Below, piece by piece: positions 1 to 6,267 of a stretch of DNA of 6,267 nucleotides; positions within the stretch are counted from its first letter, which is position 1, and each line of letters opens with the position of its first letter. The stretch covers positions 1 to 6,267 of the forward strand of contig JAQIBO010000416.1 of NCBI GenBank assembly GCA_027859055.1. Direction: 5' to 3'. Both the position numbers and the translations under genes were made by a program. Source of the DNA: Spirochaeta sp. (GTDB lineage: Bacteria > Spirochaetota > Spirochaetia > DSM-27196 > Alkalispirochaetaceae). Below the pieces are notes generated by a model, which was not told the origin of the DNA, searched no databases, and worked only from the letters and a program-made list of their open reading frames with translations.

Positions 1-58
1 CCTGCTGTCCATCATCTCCCGTTCATCGCAGGATTCCCGCGTTTGGTGAGATCGACCG

Positions 59-3000
59 CTATGCTCCTCCCGGACTATCAGTCCGTTCTTGCGCCGCACC
101 GATGAGGGTCAGCGCGGCTTCAAAGTCAAACTCCTCGATGAGCAACCCGATTCGGGTTGCCTCTTCGTTTCCGGCAACAGCCCGAACCTGCGACCGGACC
201 CGGCGAAACTCCTCCTGGGAATCCACATCACCGGCCAGGAGAAGATCGATCAACCCTTGAAGAGCCGCTGCGTCCGCCGTTTCGGCCGACGGACCACCTC
301 CGGAGTTGCCTTCAGAATGCACGTCGTTGTCATCCTGTTCGCGTTCGCGTTCGCCGACAGATTCCAGAATTGGAGTCAGCGCCGAAACGACCGGTTCAAG
401 GGCCAGTTGCAACGATTTCAGTTCATCGGCAATTTTTCTGATGTCGTCTTCGCCGTCGGGTTGTTTCTTGATCGTCGTTTCCAGGTGTGCCGCCGCGGCG
501 GTTACCTCATCCGCTCCGCTCACACCTCCCACTCCCTTGAGGGCGTGGGCTATCTCTCTCATTCGGCCAAAATCTCCCTGCCCAAGTAGCGTCTGGAGGG
601 TCTCTCCGTCGGCGTGGTGGTGGTTGAGAAAGCGGCGCAGAACGCGGAGGTACGCGGTAAGACTGCCTCGAACGGTCGAAAGCCCCGCGTCCACATTCAG
701 GCCGGGTACGTTCCGGAGCGCCGTCTCCACGGTTTCTCCGGCCGGTTCAGGAGGGTGGTTCATTTCAGGTAGCGCCATGGACAGCCACCTGGCAAGCAGC
801 GCGTACAGCAGATCGGGATCTACCGGTTTTGCCAGGAAGTCGTTCATGCCGGCTGCAAAACATTGATCCCGTTCGTCCTGGAACGCATTGGCGGTCAGTG
901 CAACAATGGGGATTTCGTTCCAGCCGGGAAGCTTCCGGATCCTCTGCGTCGCTTCCAGACCGTCCATGACGGGCATCTGCATGTCCATAAGAACCAGATC
1001 GAACTGTTCCCGGGTGGCGTGCTCCAGAGCTACACTGCCGTCCGTGGCCGCAACGGTGTGCACGCCGGCCAGCTCCAGGAGTGTACGGGTCACATCCATG
1101 TTCACGGGGTTGTCCTCCACCAGGAGGATAGTGAAGTTCCCCGGGGGTTCCGCCGTCGACGAGACATCACCGCCTGTAGCGCCACTCTGTTCCGGTACGG
1201 TAACTCCAAGGACGGTCAATACCGAATCGTACAGCGTTGCGGGAGTAGGGGGTTTCTGAACAACGGTGCCAATACCCAATTCACGCAACCGATCTCGGGG
1301 AAGCTCATCGACGTACGCGGTGAGAAGAACGTACTCCGGCGGGTCATGCAGGGTAAGTCGTCTCAAATCGGCAATTGTCGCCAGGCCGTCTTTCCCGGGC
1401 ATGCGCCAGTCCACAATGAGGACACCAAAGGGGTCGCCGTTTCGGTCCGCTTCCCGCACGGCCGCCACGGCCGTGCCGGCGTCCGGTGCCGAATCAGCGC
1501 GCACGCCCAGGTGTGAAAGCATCCCGATAGCAATTTGCCGGGCGTCGTCGTCGTTGTCTACGACCAGGACGCGAACGTCTCCGACCGTCCCTCCGCCTGG
1601 CGTCACCAGCTGCTCCGTACCTATCATGAAGGGAAGCTCTACCGAGAAGGTTGTTCCCTCGCCGAAACGGCTTGTCACGTCGATGGTACCACCGAGGATC
1701 TCCACAAGGTTTTTGGTGATCGCCAGACCCAGCCCGGTTCCGCCAAAGCGGCGCGTCGTGGTTGCATCGGCCCGCTCAAAGGCGCGAAACAGCCGACTGA
1801 GTTGTTCGTCGGTCATCCCGATCCCGGTGTCACCTACGGTGAATCGCAGGACTACCCGTCGCTTCTCCCTGCGGATCGTCTCTGCCGTCACCGTTACGCT
1901 ACCCCGTTCGGTAAACTTCACCGCGTTGGAAGAAAGGTTGAGAATGATCTGTCGCAGTTTCACGGCATCGCCGCGGAGTACCGGCGGAAGGTCCACTATC
2001 GCCGTGGTGAACTCGACCGCCTTTGTCGTCGCTTCCTTTTCCAGAAGCTGCTCTACCTGTTCCAGGACATCCTTGGGGCGGAAGTCATCCTCATCTATCT
2101 GCACCGCCTGTGCTTCGATCTTTGAGAAGTCAAGCACGTTGTTTATCACCTCCAGCAGATGCCGCGCCGAAACGGTCATCTTTGTCAGATGCTGGTCCTG
2201 TTGGGGCGAAAGGTGGTCCCGACGCAGGAGGTAAGCGTAGCCGATTATGGCGTTTAAGGGTGTCCGGATCTCATGGCTCATATTGGAAAGAAAGGTCGAC
2301 TTTGCCTGACTCGCTGTTTCAGCCGTCACCATCGCCTGTTTCAACTCGGCGGTACGGGCGGCCACAAGGTCTTCCAGGTGAGCCCGGTACTCCATCAGCT
2401 CCTGCACCAGTGCGTTCCGTTCCATATCCACCAGGGCCGTTCCGTAGAGATCCGCCGCCTGATCACCGAAGAGAACCTCCTGCTCATGCCATTCCGCGGA
2501 ACGTGCAAAGACCAGACAGCCCCGGAGGTCACCGAATAGAAAGATGCCTGACAACAACACGTTGCGTCCGTCTCCGTTTGTGTCCTTTTCGGCGTACAGA
2601 ATCCGCGCCGCAAGATTATCAACCGGTACTATGGCGTGATGGTTGGAGTAGAACTCCGGTAGTGAGTCCAGCAGTGAAACCGGTGCCGGCTCCTCGATTA
2701 CATGGTGAACGACCGGAGCGCGCTGGTAGTACGCCCGGTTCTTGAGAACTCCAGTGGCCCGGTCAACCGTCCAGATTGCCACAGTATCAGCGGCCAGTCC
2801 CGTCGCCAGCTGTTGCGCGCCGTTCTTCATGAAGGCATCGGTGTCTCCCGCCTGCAGAGATTCGTTGTTGTGCAGATGCGAAAGAGTTTCGTTGTACCGC
2901 TCCAGTCGCTGGGCCCGTTCCTCGACGGCGATTTGGTGACGGCGTTCATCCGTGATGTCCCGCCACACCGCCGACAGCACCGGTCGATTCTGGTACGTTA

Positions 3001-4087
3001 TTGCTCGGGCCCGGAACCAGCCGATGCGTTTTTCGCCCGTTTTGGTGTACAGGGTGATTTCCCGGGACACATCACCGACTTCAAAGATTTCCCCGATGGC
3101 GTCCGTATATCCTTCCTCCAGGTTCCACTCCGGAGATACGCTGTCGGCGGTGAGGCGGGAAAACTCCTCGGCGGTGTATCCCAGATCTGCTGCCGCTGCG
3201 TCGTTGTGGGCAAGAAGCTCCATCGTCTCCGGGTCTATCAGTACGATGGAATCGGTGGTCTGTTTCAACAAAGACTCCAAGATCGCATCACGATCGCGGA
3301 TTTCTTCCAGAGCGCGCCGGTGGCCGATGAACGATACCAGCACGTCCGCCACAGACTCGATAAGATTTCGCTCTGTCGGAAGGAATGGATCAGCGGCAGA
3401 GGAGGTTATGTCGTTCGGCACGCCCTCTTCCAGATAGCCCACACAGACGGCCACCACGTCGCCCGCCGGAAAAGCCCTCGAGGCGAGTAAGAACCAGCTC
3501 GTTTCCCGCCACCCCGGGGTCATCCGAGCCGTTTCACCCAGCTGCACCCGGGCGACCGCCGCCTCGGAAAACTGCCATCCCCGCGGAATAGCGGCAACAA
3601 TTCGCTCCAGAACCTCTTCCACCGGACGCGTCGGATCCGACGCCTCTTTTGTGATCTCTGTGAGGCACTCCATCTCCTTGATGCGCTCGGACAACTCCAT
3701 ATGTTCCCGATGAAGGGATGCCTCCGCCATGACTCGCTTGCTCACATCGCGCACCACTGCCACGCATCTGTGCCGGTCCGGGATCACAAAGAGCCGCGTT
3801 TCAAACCATTCCGGCCCGTCAGGGCCATCCAGGGTGTACTCATACGATGTCACCTCTCCGGTGTCTTCCGAGATTTGACGATGTTCCCGGTAGGTTCGGT
3901 AGAGATCCGGAGGGAGCACCTCCCCCAGGGAACGTCCGATCAGTTTATCCCGTGGTGCCAGGAGCTTTCGGGGTTCTATGGCGTGAACATCCATGACGAT
4001 GTCGGTATCGTCAAGAAGAAAATAGAGATCCGGTACAACCTCATGAAGCAGCGAGAACAGCTCATCGCTTTCACCGGGGATATTCAT
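59..4087 (-). CDS. Soluble hybrid sensor histidine kinase (PAS-GAF-PAS-GAF-HisKA-HATPase-REC-REC-Hpt)
   Basis: A 1342-residue phosphorelay kinase. Domains in order, read from sequence: PAS about 7-118; GAF-like segment about 139-258, ending in the LPTERNLIESVAD pattern typical of this kinase group; PAS about 268-380; divergent GAF-like region about 400-556; coiled coil 556-596; HisKA with phospho-acceptor His605 in SHEIRTP; HATPase with N-box Asn717/Asn721, G1 DTGIGM (753-758) and G2 GGTGLGLAI (782-790); receiver 1 (837-960, Asp893, Thr923, Lys945); receiver 2 (985-1102, Asp1035, Thr1065, Lys1087); Hpt about 1128-1235 with His1181 in AHALKG; acidic linker and helical tail 1245-1330. No membrane segment or signal peptide is seen, so it should sense a cytoplasmic ligand; the ligand is unknown. 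The start ATG overlaps the upstream regulator's stop (ATGA), and GAGGA lies 9 nt upstream. Receiver 1 has Asp-Asn rather than an acidic pair at its metal site. The kinase call is firm; the GAF assignments are softer. Confidence 0.96.
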   Translation of the reverse strand: MNIPGESDELFSLLHEVVPDLYFLLDDTDIVMDVHAIEPRKLLAPRDKLIGRSLGEVLPPDLYRTYREHRQISEDTGEVTSYEYTLDGPDGPEWFETRLFVIPDRHRCVAVVRDVSKRVMAEASLHREHMELSERIKEMECLTEITKEASDPTRPVEEVLERIVAAIPRGWQFSEAAVARVQLGETARMTPGWRETSWFLLASRAFPAGDVVAVCVGYLEEGVPNDITSSAADPFLPTERNLIESVADVLVSFIGHRRALEEIRDRDAILESLLKQTTDSIVLIDPETMELLAHNDAAAADLGYTAEEFSRLTADSVSPEWNLEEGYTDAIGEIFEVGDVSREITLYTKTGEKRIGWFRARAITYQNRPVLSAVWRDITDERRHQIAVEERAQRLERYNETLSHLHNNESLQAGDTDAFMKNGAQQLATGLAADTVAIWTVDRATGVLKNRAYYQRAPVVHHVIEEPAPVSLLDSLPEFYSNHHAIVPVDNLAARILYAEKDTNGDGRNVLLSGIFLFGDLRGCLVFARSAEWHEQEVLFGDQAADLYGTALVDMERNALVQELMEYRAHLEDLVAARTAELKQAMVTAETASQAKSTFLSNMSHEIRTPLNAIIGYAYLLRRDHLSPQQDQHLTKMTVSARHLLEVINNVLDFSKIEAQAVQIDEDDFRPKDVLEQVEQLLEKEATTKAVEFTTAIVDLPPVLRGDAVKLRQIILNLSSNAVKFTERGSVTVTAETIRREKRRVVLRFTVGDTGIGMTDEQLSRLFRAFERADATTTRRFGGTGLGLAITKNLVEILGGTIDVTSRFGEGTTFSVELPFMIGTEQLVTPGGGTVGDVRVLVVDNDDDARQIAIGMLSHLGVRADSAPDAGTAVAAVREADRNGDPFGVLIVDWRMPGKDGLATIADLRRLTLHDPPEYVLLTAYVDELPRDRLRELGIGTVVQKPPTPATLYDSVLTVLGVTVPEQSGATGGDVSSTAEPPGNFTILLVEDNPVNMDVTRTLLELAGVHTVAATDGSVALEHATREQFDLVLMDMQMPVMDGLEATQRIRKLPGWNEIPIVALTANAFQDERDQCFAAGMNDFLAKPVDPDLLYALLARWLSMALPEMNHPPEPAGETVETALRNVPGLNVDAGLSTVRGSLTAYLRVLRRFLNHHHADGETLQTLLGQGDFGRMREIAHALKGVGGVSGADEVTAAAAHLETTIKKQPDGEDDIRKIADELKSLQLALEPVVSALTPILESVGEREREQDDNDVHSEGNSGGGPSAETADAAALQGLIDLLLAGDVDSQEEFRRVRSQVRAVAGNEEATRIGLLIEEFDFEAALTLIGAAQERTDSPGGA

Positions 4088-5262
4088 ATCGTCGCGTCCT
4101 CAAACGTTTCGTCTCCCAACCGACGGTGAATGTCCCGGAACTGTTCGGTGATTGTGGAAAACGCATCAACCACCACCGGACAGAAGTGCCTGCCCCGCTC
4201 CGAGAGGATCAGTTCTTCCGTGTTCTCGAAGGACCACGCCTTTTTGTACACCCGGGACATGGTAAGAGCGTCATAGACATCCGCCAGCGCCATAAGACGC
4301 GCGGCTACGGGTATCTCCTCGCCGGCAAGACTATTCGGATACCCCGTGCCGTCCCACTTCTCGTGGTGTCGCGCGGCAATCTCCTGGGCCATTTCCAGTA
4401 CCGGTACGGAACCGCGGGAATCAAGTGTGCTTCCTGCCGAAGGAGTGAGCCCCGGGCCAGGACCGCCCGATGTGATGCCCTCCTGCGAGAGAGCCATCCG
4501 CAGGGCCCGCTCGATCGCGTCGGCCCCGATGGTGGTATGCGTCTTCATGATTTCCCACTCCTCGGCGTCCAGCTTGCCCGGCTTCAACAGAATATGGTCG
4601 GGAATCCCGATCTTGCCGATGTCGTGCAGCGGTGCCGCCTTTACGATCAGATGCAACTGGTCGTCCCGAAGAGGTTCCGCGTACGTCGAATGCAGTTGCA
4701 GTTGGCGGCCCAGAGCCTGAACATACGCCTGAGTCCGGGCGATGTGGTTGCCCGTATCTGAGTCCCGGGACTCCGCCAGCCCCAGAATGACGTTGAGAGT
4801 CACCTGCAGAAGCATCTTGTTCTCCCGCATCTGTCGCGCCACTTCCGCTTCCAGCCATCCGTTCTGGTCCCGGAGACGGTCACGGGCGTACTTGATTTCC
4901 AGATGCGTCCGGACCCGTGCAATCAGGATCGCCGGTTTTGCCGGCTTGGTGATGTAATCCTCCGCGCCGAGACTCAGGCCGTACTCTTCGTCTACGCCGT
5001 CTGAGAGTGCCGTTACGAAGATGACGGGAATCATGGGAAGGTCACCGTCTTCCCGAAGGCGACGGAGTACGGCGTATCCATCCATTTCGGGCATCATGAC
5101 GTCCAGGAGAATCAGGTCGGGCCGGGGATCCTGTCGGGCAATCTTGAGGGCCTGCTCACCGGTCCGCGCGACCCGGACGTTGTAAGAAGGCCGTAAAATG
5201 TCACTGACCACAGACAAATTGGCCGGTTCATCGTCTACAATGAGAACAGTTGCCGTATCCAT
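4084..5262 (-). CDS. Two-component response regulator with HD-GYP cyclic-di-GMP phosphodiesterase domain
   Basis: A 392-residue cytoplasmic regulator of the RpfG type. The receiver (about 5-122) has acidic residues Asp10/Asp11, phospho-acceptor Asp54 in LLDVMMPEMDG, Thr84 and Lys106. A helical linker (about 123-150) leads to the HD-GYP domain (about 150-385). Visible metal and signature residues are His173 (TGNH), His213-Asp214 (HDIGKIG), His242 (THTTIG), His299-His300, the GYP at 307-309 in HHEKWDGTGYP, and Asp328 in ALADVYDALT. The set is complete, so hydrolysis of cyclic-di-GMP is expected from the family. Unusually, about 31 extra residues (256-287, rich in Gly, Ser and Pro) lie between His242 and His299, where these domains normally have a short link. 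The start is supported by AAGGAG five nt upstream. It is first in the operon and overlaps the kinase start by 4 nt, so it is the likely phosphorelay target of that kinase (inference). Confidence 0.96.
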   Translation of the reverse strand: MDTATVLIVDDEPANLSVVSDILRPSYNVRVARTGEQALKIARQDPRPDLILLDVMMPEMDGYAVLRRLREDGDLPMIPVIFVTALSDGVDEEYGLSLGAEDYITKPAKPAILIARVRTHLEIKYARDRLRDQNGWLEAEVARQMRENKMLLQVTLNVILGLAESRDSDTGNHIARTQAYVQALGRQLQLHSTYAEPLRDDQLHLIVKAAPLHDIGKIGIPDHILLKPGKLDAEEWEIMKTHTTIGADAIERALRMALSQEGITSGGPGPGLTPSAGSTLDSRGSVPVLEMAQEIAARHHEKWDGTGYPNSLAGEEIPVAARLMALADVYDALTMSRVYKKAWSFENTEELILSERGRHFCPVVVDAFSTITEQFRDIHRRLGDETFEDATI

Positions 5263-5267
5263 AAGGA

Positions 5268-5273
5268 CTCCTT
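5268..5273 (-). promoter_or_regulatory. Ribosome binding site of the HD-GYP regulator
   Basis: On the minus strand AAGGAG lies five nt before the ATG at 5262. It is a near-consensus Shine-Dalgarno site and fixes the start of the first gene of the operon. Confidence 0.8.
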
Positions 5274-5281
5274 CACCGCAC

Positions 5282-5310
5282 CTTATAACCTACGCATTTC
5301 AGCCGGGAAA
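5282..5310 (-). promoter_or_regulatory. Candidate promoter of the regulator-kinase operon
   Basis: Reading the minus strand, TATAAG (5287 down to 5282) matches the sigma-70 -10 consensus at five of six positions. At 17 nt spacing the -35 position reads TTTCCC (5310 down to 5305), only three of six, so the site would be weak or need an activator. Transcription would begin about 5275, giving a very short leader directly ahead of the ribosome site. The adjacent tandem repeat overlaps the upstream side, where a regulator could bind. This is pattern matching only. Confidence 0.3.
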
Positions 5311-5338
5311 TGACAGTCGGGACATGACAGTCGGGACT
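5304..5338. repeat. 14-nt tandem repeat in the divergent intergenic region
   Basis: CGGGAAATGACAGT (5304-5317) is followed immediately by CGGGACATGACAGT (5318-5331), differing at one base, and then by a partial third copy CGGGACT (5332-5338). The heptamer TGACAGT is thus repeated at 5311 and 5325. The array lies between the two divergent genes, upstream of both candidate promoters. It could be a regulator-binding array, or repeats of the kind found at transposon ends. The repeat is seen directly; its function is not known. Confidence 0.85.
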
Positions 5339-5340
5339 CC

Positions 5341-5369
5341 TTGTGTCTACCAGACGGCGGCGCTACACT
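5341..5369 (+). promoter_or_regulatory. Candidate promoter of the aldo/keto reductase gene
   Basis: TTGTGT (5341-5346) and TACACT (5364-5369) are separated by exactly 17 nt. They match the sigma-70 -35 and -10 boxes at three and four of six positions. The start point would be near 5376, about 15 nt before the ATG, leaving room for the GGAGG ribosome site. A weak match, reported because spacing and position both fit. Confidence 0.3.
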
Positions 5370-5382
5370 AGAAAAATCACGT

Positions 5383-5387
5383 GGAGG
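5383..5387 (+). promoter_or_regulatory. Ribosome binding site of the aldo/keto reductase gene
   Basis: GGAGG lies four nt upstream of ATG 5392. It decides in favour of this start over the in-frame TTG at 5341, which has no comparable site. Confidence 0.7.
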
Positions 5388-5391
5388 CTTC

Positions 5392-6192
5392 ATGAAATAT
5401 CGAAATTACGGCAACACCGACCTGTCGGTTTCCCCAGTTTGTTACGGAACGATGCGCTACGCGTCAAAGGCCGGCACCCTGGACGATCAAAGTCGTGCCG
5501 GAGCGCGTGCCCTTGAAGAGGCGGTGGATGCCGGAATCAACTTCATCCATTCCAGCTTCGAGTACCAGACGCGATGGCTCACCGGCGACGTCCTGGGGCG
5601 ACATGCCAAACGGCACGACCTGCACCACATCATCAAAGTGAACGTACCCGACTGGGGCGTCCCGACCTTTGACAAACCGACGTTTCGCGGCCAGGTGGAA
5701 GATGCGCTCCGGGACCTGAAGGTGGATCGCATCGCTATTGTGCAGCACTTACACCGGGGCACCCTGGAACGGGAGCTGGGATATTGCGCCGAAGGAGAGC
5801 CGAAGCGACTGTCCGAGTTTGACGCGATAACTGAGCCTCTTCTTGAAGAGTTTGAAAAACTCCGCGATGAAGGCAAGGTGGGATATCTGGCAACCTTTCC
5901 CTACACGGTGGGATATGGAAAGCGGGCCGTTGAATCGGGATCGTTCTCCGGGATGGTCGCCTACTTCAACGCCCTGGAGACGGAAATGATGGACCTTTTC
6001 CCGGCGATGGAAGAACACGGCATGGGCTTTATCGGTATCAGACCGGTTGCGGCGGGGCTTCTGACGGACAAACGCGTTAATCGGGACAAACTTCCCGCAG
6101 ACGACCGCATGGCGGACAGCCAGTTTGACCGCTGGTACGACCAGCTCAACGAAGTGAGCCCAACTGTCAACACAAAATTTCTGACAGTTTAA
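5392..6192 (+). CDS. Aldo/keto reductase-like protein, apparently C-terminally truncated
   Basis: A 266-residue protein starting MKYRNYGNTDLSVS, a typical opening of NAD(P)H-dependent aldo/keto reductases, which fold as a TIM barrel and reduce carbonyls. Strands 1-7 can be followed: VCYGTM (16-21), NFIHSS (50-55), HIIKVN (79-84), IAIVQH (114-119), GYLATF (164-169), GMVAYFNALE (187-196) and GFIGIRPVAAG (212-222). Of the usual Asp-Tyr-Lys-His tetrad, Tyr58, Lys82 and His119 or His121 are present, but the Asp position is His53. Family members are usually 300 residues or more. This one stops soon after helix 7 and lacks strand 8 and the C-terminal cofactor-phosphate binding segment; its last ten or so residues lie inside an inverted repeat. 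It may be a broken gene. ATG 5392 is chosen because GGAGG sits 4 nt upstream and family similarity begins there; an in-frame TTG at 5341 has no ribosome site. Substrate unknown. Confidence 0.85.
   Translation: MKYRNYGNTDLSVSPVCYGTMRYASKAGTLDDQSRAGARALEEAVDAGINFIHSSFEYQTRWLTGDVLGRHAKRHDLHHIIKVNVPDWGVPTFDKPTFRGQVEDALRDLKVDRIAIVQHLHRGTLERELGYCAEGEPKRLSEFDAITEPLLEEFEKLRDEGKVGYLATFPYTVGYGKRAVESGSFSGMVAYFNALETEMMDLFPAMEEHGMGFIGIRPVAAGLLTDKRVNRDKLPADDRMADSQFDRWYDQLNEVSPTVNTKFLTV
6162..6189. repeat. Inverted repeat spanning the end of the reductase gene
   Basis: AACTGTCA (6162-6169) and TGACAGTT (6182-6189) are perfect 8-nt inverted copies around a 12-nt AT-rich spacer. The reductase stop codon (6190-6192) follows directly. 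The arms contain the heptamer TGACAGT that is also repeated upstream of the gene. As an RNA hairpin it has a low-GC stem, a large loop and no T-tract, so it is a poor intrinsic terminator. Paired TGTCA/TGACAG sites are typical of the ends of insertion sequences with DDE (rve) transposases, so a mobile-element end or scar is possible. The repeat is certain; the role is not. Confidence 0.75.
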
Positions 6193-6267
6193 GGAATCCC
6201 CATCCCGTCCTCATGGTATTTATTCATGCTGCCAACGGCAGCCTGGTCTCCGGTACGAATGACTCGT

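Noticed and set aside
863..1516. Long plus-strand open frame antisense to the kinase (with others at 2023-2745 and 2702-3490)
   Set aside because: They lie wholly within a well-supported minus-strand gene with recognised domains, have no recognisable motifs and no ribosome sites, and are expected by-products of GC-rich coding sequence.
2549..2584. EF-hand- or dockerin-like loop DTNGDGRNVLLS in the kinase (residues 502-513)
   Set aside because: It is a single loop without the final acidic ligand or flanking helices, and sits in a loop of the GAF-like region; most likely chance.
5304..5338. CRISPR-like repeat array
   Set aside because: The repeats are 14 nt, adjacent without spacers, and only two full copies exist; no cas-like gene is nearby.
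5341..5391. In-frame upstream TTG start that would add 17 residues to the reductase
   Set aside because: No ribosome site precedes it, the added residues do not fit the family, and the stretch overlaps the candidate promoter; ATG 5392 has GGAGG at good spacing.
6228..6242. GC-rich hairpin GCTGCC-AAC-GGCAGC as an intrinsic terminator
   Set aside because: The stem is only six base pairs and no T-tract follows on either strand, so termination is unsupported.
6190..6267. Reductase C-terminus continuing in another frame after a frameshift
   Set aside because: All three plus frames after 6192 were read; none resembles the strand-8 region of the family, and the alternative frames contain stops or unrelated residues.

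Overview
The window holds two co-directional minus-strand signalling genes and one plus-strand metabolic gene that diverges from them. It looks chromosomal and bacterial, with GC clearly above 50% and Shine-Dalgarno-led genes. The combination of a soluble multi-PAS/GAF hybrid histidine kinase ending in an Hpt domain with an HD-GYP response regulator is common in free-living Gram-negative lineages such as Spirochaetota and the former Deltaproteobacteria. That is a family-level impression only; nothing in the window fixes the taxon.

Layout: positions 1-58 are a short tail downstream of the kinase, with a possible start of a further minus-strand gene at the very edge. Positions 59-4087 (minus) encode a 1342-residue cytoplasmic hybrid sensor kinase: PAS, GAF-like, PAS, GAF-like, HisKA, HATPase, REC, REC, Hpt, then a small helical tail. 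Positions 4084-5262 (minus) encode a 392-residue REC plus HD-GYP response regulator whose stop codon overlaps the kinase start in ATGA. Positions 5263-5391 are a 129-nt divergent intergenic region with candidate promoters both ways and a 14-nt tandem repeat. Positions 5392-6192 (plus) encode an aldo/keto-reductase-like protein that appears to have lost its C-terminus. Positions 6193-6267 have no supported gene.

How the genes work together (inference): the regulator and kinase form one translationally coupled operon. All key phosphorelay residues are visible: His605, receiver Asp893 and Asp1035, Hpt His1181, and Asp54 of the regulator. The likely output is control of cyclic-di-GMP breakdown by the HD-GYP domain in response to a cytoplasmic signal. 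The reductase is not obviously part of this pathway.

The less ordinary signals are a roughly 31-residue Gly/Ser/Pro-rich insertion inside the HD-GYP catalytic domain, loss of the catalytic Asp in the reductase, the reductase's abrupt end inside an inverted repeat, and the heptamer TGACAGT occurring on both sides of the reductase gene. The last two together suggest, without proving, a mobile-element junction near 6162.
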